Assembly: GCA_024405645.1 (NCBI GenBank) | Contig: JAKSOJ010000014.1 | Span: 1 to 13,377, forward strand | Direction: 5' to 3' | From: Phascolarctobacterium sp. | Lineage (GTDB): Bacteria; Bacillota; Negativicutes; Acidaminococcales; Acidaminococcaceae | Length of the DNA: 13,377 nucleotides | Part shown: piece after piece, positions 7,774 through 13,377 of the stretch | How the letters are laid out: each line of letters opens with the position of its first letter | Numbering within the stretch: the stretch's first letter is position 1 | Notes under the pieces: model-generated | Told to the model about the DNA's origin: nothing | Database searches by the model: none | Seen by the model: the letters and a program-made list of their open reading frames with translations, nothing else | Translations under genes and position numbers: made by a program

Positions 7774-7801
7774 ATTATAATCAGCAATATTTTTAAGTTA
7801 A
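7774..7801 (-). promoter_or_regulatory. Probable glnS promoter
   Basis: On the minus strand TTAACT (7796-7801), a 16-base spacer and TATAAT (7774-7779). The -10 is perfect, and the -35 matches four of six positions. Transcription would start near 7767, giving a leader of about 45 nt. A second TATAAT at 7832-7837 lacks a usable -35. Confidence 0.55.
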
Positions 7802-7843
7802 AAATACTCAAAATCTTGCTTATACAAACTCATTATAATTTTA

Positions 7844-7892
7844 GCATATACACCCTAAAAATGCTAGATAATTTTAGGAAGGCTGTATATGC
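7844..7892. repeat. Nested inverted repeat upstream of glnS promoter
   Basis: Outer arms GCATATACA (7844-7852) and TGTATATGC (7884-7892) are perfect. An inner pair, CCTAAAA (7854-7860) and TTTTAGG (7872-7878), nests inside them with a bulge of five bases on one side and one on the other. There is no T-tract next to it in either direction, so it is not an ordinary terminator. It lies between the AEC permease terminator and the glnS promoter. Its function is unknown. Confidence 0.6.
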
Positions 7893-7933
7893 CTCATAAA
7901 TGAAACATTTCTTCTTATCCATGTTGTCCTTGA

Positions 7934-7984
7934 AACAACAAAAACGCATAACAATCTCCATAGTCTAGGCGATTATTACGCGTT
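7934..7984 (-). terminator. Intrinsic terminator of the AEC permease gene
   Basis: The arms at 7971-7984 and 7943-7956 pair over 14 positions in the minus-strand RNA if two G-U pairs are allowed, with a 14-base loop, followed by TTTTTGTTGTTT. It begins 9 nt after the permease stop. Because the two wobbles become A-C mismatches on the other strand, it should work only in the minus direction. Confidence 0.75.
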
Positions 7985-7992
7985 TGCATTCT

Positions 7993-8916
7993 TTATATTT
8001 GATACAGCCAAACTATTACCGGCATGGTTAAGGTACACAATGTAGCCGTAACCACATTAATAACACTTGCATATTCGCCATCTCCACCAAACAAGGTTGC
8101 CATACTAACAACAGTTGTAGCAGAAGGAGTTGCTGTTGCCAAAAGGGTAATAAGCAAAATAGTTTCTCCATTGGGAACCAGATTTGCCAAGCCGCTATAC
8201 TTCAAAAACAGCATAGTAATCAACGGAACAATCACAAGTCTTAAGATAACTACAAAGGGCAAGCCCTTATAGGATTTAACCTTTTCCCAGGTAGTTCCAC
8301 CTAGCAAAATACCGGCAATAATCATAGCAGAAGGTCCTACGACTCCGCCCATGGCCCTTAGGGCATCATTAACAGGAGTGGGGAAACGCAAGCCAGTTAC
8401 GAGCAGCACAATGCCTATCATAATTGCTATCATATTAGCATTAGTGAAGATGGCCTTGAAATCCATGTGAGGTTCGCCAGCCAGGGAAGACTTCATATGC
8501 GTCCAAAACAGAACTAACTGAACAGCCACAAAAGAACTGGAATAAATTACCCATTCAGGACCTAGAACAGAAGTAACCAGAGGAATAATCAGGTTACCAG
8601 AATTGGAATAGATAACAGAACACATTTCCACTGCGTCCAAATGGAGCACTTTCCTCATAAAAGAACCTAAGGCGATAAGAATAACATGAATAATGACTGC
8701 AGCGAAGGTTCCTAGGAGCATTCCCTGCTGTACTGCAGGAGTAAAATCTACCTGGAAGGAAATGAGAATAACACAGGGAAAAAACAAATATAATAGCAAG
8801 AGTGAAATTACCTTGCTATCTGAGGTCTTTAAAATTTTAAATTTTACCAAGGACATGCTCATAAGCATAATTATAAACAAAGACAAAATTTTCTTTGCCA
8901 AGATAACGGAAATCAT
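7993..8916 (-). CDS. AEC-family transporter (auxin efflux carrier-like permease)
   Basis: This 307-aa membrane protein has ten hydrophobic segments by eye, in two sets of five, as in the AEC/bile-acid–arsenite transporter fold. Family features are the SNSGNLIIPLVTSVLGPEW stretch in the fourth segment (N-x-G-x-x-x-x-P crossover) and GVVGPSAMIIAGILLGG in the second half, followed by ATATPSATTVVSMA. Bacterial relatives export or exchange organic acids such as malate or malonate; the substrate cannot be assigned here. I start the gene at the ATG 8914-8916, which has GGGAG about ten bases upstream. A TTG further upstream in frame would place the ribosome binding site inside the gene. It is a single-gene unit with its own promoter and terminator, and a hairpin in its leader may regulate it. 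Confidence 0.88.
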   Translation of the reverse strand: MISVILAKKILSLFIIMLMSMSLVKFKILKTSDSKVISLLLLYLFFPCVILISFQVDFTPAVQQGMLLGTFAAVIIHVILIALGSFMRKVLHLDAVEMCSVIYSNSGNLIIPLVTSVLGPEWVIYSSSFVAVQLVLFWTHMKSSLAGEPHMDFKAIFTNANMIAIMIGIVLLVTGLRFPTPVNDALRAMGGVVGPSAMIIAGILLGGTTWEKVKSYKGLPFVVILRLVIVPLITMLFLKYSGLANLVPNGETILLITLLATATPSATTVVSMATLFGGDGEYASVINVVTATLCTLTMPVIVWLYQI

Positions 8917-8935
8917 AACAAGCTTTCTCCCAACC

Positions 8936-8962
8936 AAAAATGCAGAATACTATGTTTCTGCA
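8936..8962 (-). promoter_or_regulatory. Terminator-like hairpin in the leader of the AEC permease gene
   Basis: Arms TGCAGAA (8956-8962 on the minus strand) and TTCTGCA (8941-8947) form a 7-bp stem with an 8-base loop, followed at once by TTTTT (8936-8940). It ends about five bases before the GGGAG ribosome binding site of the permease gene and lies within the transcript from the 9017 promoter. It could be a weak attenuator or a translation-control stem; no alternative antiterminator pairing is obvious. Confidence 0.4.
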
Positions 8963-9016
8963 CTCTTCCAGCAATTTTCTAATAATTTGATTTTTAAAAT
9001 TCAGATGCACTTTCCT

Positions 9017-9025
9017 ATTATAGCA
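9017..9025 (-). promoter_or_regulatory. Extended -10 promoter of the AEC permease gene
   Basis: The minus strand reads TGCTATAAT: a perfect TATAAT (9017-9022) with an extended TG at 9024-9025. No clear -35 is seen. A start near 9010 gives a leader of about 95 nt, longer than usual for the window, which contains the hairpin next to the ribosome binding site. Confidence 0.6.
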
Positions 9026-9130
9026 CACATTTTCCGCTGTTTTCATAAAACATACCTAATAAATAGTAAAATCTTTGCTTTTTAAGGCGGACCACTCTCT
9101 ATAGTCGTAAAAGTCCCATTGATAATCAAT

Positions 9131-9163
9131 AAAAAAGAGGACCAAACTTTCGCATGGTCCTCT
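9131..9163 (-). terminator. Intrinsic terminator of the hybrid histidine kinase gene
   Basis: A perfect 9-bp stem AGAGGACCA/TGGTCCTCT (9155-9163 with 9136-9144), a 10-base loop and TTTTTT at 9131-9136 in the minus-strand reading. It begins 4 nt after the kinase stop codon and separates the kinase from the AEC permease transcript. Confidence 0.92.
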
Positions 9164-9167
9164 AGCT

Positions 9168-12100
9168 TTATTTTCTTACAATACTACTAATAACATCTAG
9201 AACATTTTCAATCACAATCGGTTTCGGCAAGTGTTCATTCATCCCTGCCTCAAAAGCCAGCTTGCGATCCTCTTCAAAGGCATTAGCAGTCATAGCAATA
9301 ATGGGAATATCTCTAACCTGTGGATTTGGCAGCATTCGAATCTTCTTGGTCGCTTCGTAACCATCCATAATAGGCATCTGTACGTCCATAAGCACAACGT
9401 CATACCTGCATTCCCTTGTCTTCTTCAGTACTTCTACAGCCAAATAGCCATCGGTAACGCAATCCACCGTTGCTCCATTTTCCATAAGCAAGGCTTCCGC
9501 AATTTCGCGATTCAGTTCATTATCCTCAACAAGCAAAATCGAAATTCCATCCAGACTCTTAACCCTCGAAGAAGGTTCAGGCTTTCTCAGCGCAGCACTA
9601 TAAAGTTCTCTAGAATCATAAGCAATTCTAAAGCTCAAATTGATAGTAATCTCGGTGCCAAAGCCCTGCTCGCTAAGACAGGTAATAGAACCGCCCATCA
9701 TCTCCACAATGTTCTTGGTAATAGCCATACCAAGTCCAGTACCTTGAATACCGCTTGCAGTAGAGGTTGCTTCTCGAGTAAAGGGTTCAAAAATATGGTC
9801 TACGAACTCCTGGCTCATGCCAATGCCATTGTCACTTACGATAAAACGATAGGACGCATAGCCCGGAATATCGCAAGGAATTTGTACAACACGGAGATTA
9901 ACCTTGCCATGCGAAGGCGTATATTTAATAGAATTGCTAATACAATTCAAAAGCACTTGATTTAGGCGCAGCTTATCCGAAAGAACGTAGGAATTTCTAA
10001 TGCCCTGCACATCAACGCAAAAATCGATTTTCCCTTTTTCGGCCGCAGGCTGTACGATATTTTTAATATCCTCAACAACATCTAGCAAAGAAACATGCAG
10101 TTCTTCGACCTTAACCTTGCCAGATTCAATATGGCTCATATCGAGCACGTCATTGATCAAGGAAAGTAAATGATCGGAGGAAGTCTTAATTTTCGCAAGG
10201 TAATCTGCAACCAATTCCTTGTCATCAATATGATTGGAGGCAAGATTCGTAAAGCCAATAATGGCGTTCATAGGCGTACGAATATCATGGCTCATACTAT
10301 TCAAGAAGACTGTCTTGGCTTTGTTAGCACGCTCAGCAGTTTCAAAGGCTTCCTTGAGCGCACGCTCCTTGGCCAGCTCTTCCTTTTTTTCTTCAGTAAT
10401 ATCAAGGGCAAAGATACTTGCCATTAAATGCCCAGTAACTGGGTCCTTGGACAAAAGGCTCATTGCCCTAATATACATATCGATTCCAGGCAAATAATAT
10501 TCCACCGTTTCAGTTGTCTTACCTTCCATAAAGTTTTTGACAAGACCAGCACGGGAGAAAATCCTTTCGCCATCTGGAGTTAAAATTTTAGCATTATAGA
10601 TTTCAAACACACGCTTGTTGGCTTCGTCATAATCCACAGGTGGAACGAGACCAACCTTTTCTAACAAATCAGTTCCCTTAAAGGTCTGAACCTTCCCCTC
10701 GATAAGACCTTTATCCAGATCCAAGGAGAAATTGTAAACGGAATTTTTCGTCAAAGCTTCTGCATATTTAGCTTTTTGGGCAGCAAGACGCAGGAGAACA
10801 CTTTCCTGCTCATCTATATCCTGAACTAGGCTATAGATAAATCTATTACCACTTGTATCTGTAACAAGCTTGCCATAATCAGAAACCCAAAGCCAATGTC
10901 CATCCTTGTGCTGTACTCTGTATTTAGCATGATAAGTTTGGTTGGATTTAAACTCCTTGGCAACATCGAGGAAATTGAGATCCTTATCCTCGCTACGAAT
11001 ATTGTTAAAAACCTTACCATTGGTAACATTAAGAAATTCTTCTTCAGTATAGCCTTGAATAGCGCAAAGATTTTTTGATACGTACACATAAGGAAAACCT
11101 TTGGCATAACGAATAATTCTTAAACCGCCCTTAATGCCACCCAAGAAAACCTCCAAGCGGCCATTGATATCCCTTTGCTCATTTTCCTGCTCAGTAACGT
11201 TGAGCATGATGCCAACGATGAGGCGAATTTTTCCATTGGGATAGTAGGCAATTCTCGCACTATTACTGCAGAAAATATAGGAACCATCCTTCTTTTGCAG
11301 GCGGAATTTAGGATCGGACAAGCCTTTCCCAGCCAGAGTAGCATTAAATTTTTCCAAAACCCATTTTTTATCATCTGGATGAATTGCTCTTAGCCAGGAA
11401 TCTAAAGCATTAGGAAAGTCCTCCTCATTCTCATATCCCAACATATATCTATATCTTTGGCTCCAGAAAATATCGGTCATCTCACCCGCTTCATCAAAAT
11501 AGAGATACCACAATGCCGAATCGGTTACGTCATTTACCATATTCAGATTTTCCAGAGTCTGCAAATAGTTATCCCTTGTTTTGGAGCTTTCAGTAATGTC
11601 AATCATACTGCGCTGAATAATTGCTTCGCCTTTTTCATCAAATAAAAGACGTGCTTTACCAAGGCATAGCAAATCCTTGCCATCCCTACGATGCACATGA
11701 TATTCAAAATCTACAGAATCGTTCTCATTTTTAAGCGAATTAACAGCTTCGGTAATTTTAGTAATGTCTGCAGCACTTACGGATTTGGCAATGCCAGAAA
11801 AGCCTTCGCGCTGAATATGTTCTTTAGAGGAATAGCCTAGAATTTCTAATGCAACATCATTAACAAAAAGTAATTCCTTGCTGTCTCTCTTATATTGAAT
11901 AATACCACAGGAAACAGCGGACAAATATTGCCTTAATTCCTTTTTGGATTCGTCACGCTCTCTAATAACATCGTAAATATATTCTGCTCCCGTGTTTTCA
12001 TTAACATACTTTTCAATTTCTGCAAAGGAAGCATAAACTACCTTGGGACTGCCATCTTTGTCAAAATAAGGTGTTAGAGAACATCTTAAAAGATGCGGTT

Positions 12101-12407
12101 CGCTGTTGTCAAAATGAGCTCTTGCTTCTACTACACAGGATTTACGCAGGTTGCCTAAGAAGGATTTATCGAAAAGGCCTAAAATTTTAGCTTTGTCTTC
12201 AGGATATGCATATCTGGAAAGATAGGATTTTGCCATAGAAAAAGACCAGATAGCACCTATAAATTTAGGCACGTAAATGTCATGCATTATCTTAACTTTG
12301 GAAGTTGGCAGGTCAATCTCCCACACTGCTCCAAGGAAGCTAGTCATGCTTTCAAAAAGCGCTTCATTGTAGGTTGGAGAATGCTTGTACATGCCATTGC
12401 TATACAT
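9168..12407 (-). CDS. Multi-PAS hybrid sensor histidine kinase with receiver domain
   Basis: This 1079-aa protein has no signal peptide or membrane segment, so it should sense a cytoplasmic or diffusible signal. In order (numbering from the chosen ATG): a degenerate PAS-like module about 15-135; PAS about 157-272; PAS_3-type about 285-408, with IHPDDKKWV and FRLQKKDGSYIF; PAS about 418-533, with YRVQHKDGHWLW; a further PAS-like module about 545-673; a short coiled linker; HisKA with SMSHDIRTPMNAIIGF (phospho-acceptor His 707); and HATPase with NCISNSIKY, SDNGIGM, FEPF and GTGLGMAI. A receiver domain follows from about 954, with VEDNELN, the acceptor Asp about 1008 in LMDVQMPIMDG, and LPKP. 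No Hpt or output domain is attached or encoded nearby. I prefer the ATG at 12405-12407, with GAGGTG eight bases upstream; the in-frame GTG at 12414 overlaps that site. The ligand is unknown. Confidence 0.95.
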   Translation of the reverse strand: MYSNGMYKHSPTYNEALFESMTSFLGAVWEIDLPTSKVKIMHDIYVPKFIGAIWSFSMAKSYLSRYAYPEDKAKILGLFDKSFLGNLRKSCVVEARAHFDNSEPHLLRCSLTPYFDKDGSPKVVYASFAEIEKYVNENTGAEYIYDVIRERDESKKELRQYLSAVSCGIIQYKRDSKELLFVNDVALEILGYSSKEHIQREGFSGIAKSVSAADITKITEAVNSLKNENDSVDFEYHVHRRDGKDLLCLGKARLLFDEKGEAIIQRSMIDITESSKTRDNYLQTLENLNMVNDVTDSALWYLYFDEAGEMTDIFWSQRYRYMLGYENEEDFPNALDSWLRAIHPDDKKWVLEKFNATLAGKGLSDPKFRLQKKDGSYIFCSNSARIAYYPNGKIRLIVGIMLNVTEQENEQRDINGRLEVFLGGIKGGLRIIRYAKGFPYVYVSKNLCAIQGYTEEEFLNVTNGKVFNNIRSEDKDLNFLDVAKEFKSNQTYHAKYRVQHKDGHWLWVSDYGKLVTDTSGNRFIYSLVQDIDEQESVLLRLAAQKAKYAEALTKNSVYNFSLDLDKGLIEGKVQTFKGTDLLEKVGLVPPVDYDEANKRVFEIYNAKILTPDGERIFSRAGLVKNFMEGKTTETVEYYLPGIDMYIRAMSLLSKDPVTGHLMASIFALDITEEKKEELAKERALKEAFETAERANKAKTVFLNSMSHDIRTPMNAIIGFTNLASNHIDDKELVADYLAKIKTSSDHLLSLINDVLDMSHIESGKVKVEELHVSLLDVVEDIKNIVQPAAEKGKIDFCVDVQGIRNSYVLSDKLRLNQVLLNCISNSIKYTPSHGKVNLRVVQIPCDIPGYASYRFIVSDNGIGMSQEFVDHIFEPFTREATSTASGIQGTGLGMAITKNIVEMMGGSITCLSEQGFGTEITINLSFRIAYDSRELYSAALRKPEPSSRVKSLDGISILLVEDNELNREIAEALLMENGATVDCVTDGYLAVEVLKKTRECRYDVVLMDVQMPIMDGYEATKKIRMLPNPQVRDIPIIAMTANAFEEDRKLAFEAGMNEHLPKPIVIENVLDVISSIVRK

Positions 12408-12501
12408 GATAATCACCTCAGATTATTGAAAAACGCAAAATTTACTTAATAGCATATAATTCTATGTAACGCAAAAAGTTTCCTGCTAGAATAATTGTAT
12501 C

Positions 12502-12560
12502 CACCTACCAAATGAATGAAATGTTTGTGAAATGTTATTTACGAAAATGTGAACTTGGAA
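12502..12560 (-). other. Region upstream of the kinase gene with repeated ACATTT elements
   Basis: Between the C26 terminator and the kinase, the minus strand has three ACATTT copies (spaced 15 and 11 bases) and a related TCATTT nine bases on. No promoter in 12417-12560 is convincing: the best guesses are TTGCGT-N17-TATTAA near the start codon and a lone TACAAT. The repeats could be regulator half-sites or simply AT-rich chance matches. Confidence 0.25.
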
Positions 12561-12593
12561 AAATAAAAAGGCTGAAGCGTTTAACTTCAGCCT
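12559..12593 (-). terminator. Intrinsic terminator of the C26 peptidase gene
   Basis: A perfect 9-bp stem AGGCTGAAG/CTTCAGCCT (12585-12593 with 12569-12577) with a 7-base loop, followed on the minus strand by TTTTTATTTTT. It lies about 45 nt after the peptidase stop and insulates the kinase gene. A weaker T-run (ATAATTTTT) on the plus side could give some reverse activity. Confidence 0.9.
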
Positions 12594-12637
12594 ATAATTT
12601 TTGTAACCTAAATATAGATAAACTTTGAAAAATTGTC

Positions 12638-13377
12638 TTATTTACTTGCATACTTAATAAGATTTTTAAATAAACTCAAAGCTATCCCGTAGTCTGCAGG
12701 AGTAGTTTTTTTGTCATAGCACACAAGCTTAACATCATTGTCCGGATGGAATTGCAGTCCTACGCAATACCTCTTGCCAGGATGTTCAATGGCTTCAATA
12801 ATTTCTACCCCATTATAGCTACTCTTTCCCGTCAGAATGAGACCCGAGCCTTCCAATTTATCTAGAGCTGGATGATGCCAGGAAGAAATGTTCTTCATAA
12901 CATCTGCTTGAACAATTTTGAACAGATGGGACTCTTTGCTCACAAGCTCCACATCGTGACGCACAACACGATTATCCGGAGTTCCCAAAGGATCTCTGTG
13001 AAAATCAATAGTATACTCCTGACCTTGAGCTTTGTAGTAGTCTCGAATATCCTGAATATACCCTGTACCAGCCACAACGCCCATCATCTGCATACCACGA
13101 CAAACAGCAATGGTAGGAATATCCTTATCCATACAATAAGCCATTAAGATGTAATCAGAAATGTCACGAGCTGCATCGATGTCTTCACTATTGGCAAATT
13201 CTTCTGGAACCTTAAATAACGTAGGACTTATATCCTCGCCGCCAATCATGAAAATGCCATCGATATCTTTAAGAACTTCTACCACATTTGTTTTAGCATA
13301 ATCTCTAGCCTTAATTTCATCAGCGAAAGCTTGCTTAAGGACACCATGAGCATCTAATTCTTCGCTGATAACTTGAT
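12638..13377 (-). CDS. Class I glutamine amidotransferase-like peptidase, family C26 (PuuD-like), 5' end beyond window
   Basis: The frame is open from the stop at 12638 to the window edge, giving at least 245 residues. The GTG at 13283-13285 lies inside it and should not be taken as the start, because in-frame codons upstream (VISEELDAHGVLKQAF) look like normal coding sequence. The fold is that of gamma-glutamyl-GABA hydrolase and relatives, which hydrolyse gamma-glutamyl amide bonds with a Cys-His-Glu triad. Seen: IDGIFMIGGEDISP, the nucleophile elbow IAVCRGMQMMG, SSWHHPALDKL (matching the VNSLHGQGA region of PuuD) and the histidine motif GLQFHPDND. The last normally reads HPE, so the third triad residue appears to be Asp instead of Glu. 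The substrate (putrescine-pathway, peptidoglycan or another gamma-glutamyl compound) cannot be decided. The upstream neighbour lies outside the window. Confidence 0.85.
   Translation of the reverse strand, partial: QVISEELDAHGVLKQAFADEIKARDYAKTNVVEVLKDIDGIFMIGGEDISPTLFKVPEEFANSEDIDAARDISDYILMAYCMDKDIPTIAVCRGMQMMGVVAGTGYIQDIRDYYKAQGQEYTIDFHRDPLGTPDNRVVRHDVELVSKESHLFKIVQADVMKNISSWHHPALDKLEGSGLILTGKSSYNGVEIIEAIEHPGKRYCVGLQFHPDNDVKLVCYDKKTTPADYGIALSLFKNLIKYASK

Noticed and set aside
7832..7837. Second TATAAT upstream of glnS as an additional promoter
   Set aside because: There is no -35-like hexamer at 15-19 bases and no extended TG; the site nearer the gene is better.
7722..7960. T-box riboswitch in front of glnS
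   Set aside because: No T-box core resembling GGTGG-ACCGCG and no terminator/antiterminator pair between the predicted promoter and the glnS ATG.
8837..9046. 69-codon minus-strand frame beginning upstream of the AEC permease gene
   Set aside because: It overlaps the permease coding region in another frame, contains the leader hairpin, begins upstream of the predicted promoter -10, and resembles nothing known.
9118..9130. 13-base palindrome ATTGATAATCAAT as an FNR/CRP-type operator
   Set aside because: The half-sites are separated by one base, whereas FNR-type sites need TTGAT-N4-ATCAA. It also lies just past the kinase terminator and about 90 bases upstream of the AEC promoter, and is a likely chance match in AT-rich DNA.
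13283..13285. GTG as the start codon of the C26 peptidase gene
   Set aside because: The frame stays open for 30 more codons to the window edge with normal coding composition, and C26 proteins need more N-terminal sequence, so the gene is truncated by the window.

Overview
The window looks like a low-GC Bacillota chromosome (AT-rich, AGGAGG-type ribosome binding sites, compact operons). The lspA–RluD-type pseudouridine synthase–pyrR order matches the one known from Bacillus and its relatives. I suspect a Negativicutes or clostridial genome from the style of the GlnRS and the multi-PAS kinase, but this is inference. Almost every gene is on the minus strand, so the text describes them in transcription order, from high to low coordinates. 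I see no mobile elements, CRISPR arrays, tRNA or rRNA genes.

Right end (12638-13377): the 3' part of a class I glutamine-amidotransferase-like peptidase of family C26, running off the window and followed by a clear terminator. Next (9168-12407) is a very large soluble hybrid sensor histidine kinase: about five PAS-type modules, then HisKA, HATPase and a receiver domain, with its own terminator. Then comes an AEC-family permease (7993-8916) with an extended -10 promoter, a leader hairpin just before its ribosome binding site and a wobble-containing terminator. glnS (6036-7721) follows with its own promoter. It converges on a small, divergent cold-shock-domain gene on the plus strand (5776-5979), and the two share a bidirectional terminator.

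Left part (1-5574): a long, tightly packed minus-strand cluster read from an extended -10 promoter in front of lspA: lspA, an RluD-type pseudouridine synthase, pyrR, a LUD-domain protein, uridine phosphorylase (udp), phosphopentomutase (deoB), a KtrA/TrkA-type K+ channel regulator, and a truncated SpoU/TrmH-type rRNA methyltransferase. Gaps after pyrR are 1-15 nt, and the last pair overlaps. Udp, DeoB and PyrR make a coherent pyrimidine-salvage set. Udp splits uridine to uracil and ribose-1-phosphate, DeoB turns the latter into ribose-5-phosphate, and PyrR can use uracil plus PRPP to make UMP. The salvage genes sit where Bacillus carries the de novo pyrimidine genes after pyrR.

Most of the window is ordinary housekeeping sequence, and I do not see a clearly new biological system. 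The leads most worth checking are the LUD protein embedded in the nucleoside-salvage operon, the altered MSK-type loop (VTGKR) of GlnRS, the divergent cold-shock protein, the leader hairpin of the AEC permease and the large orphan hybrid kinase.
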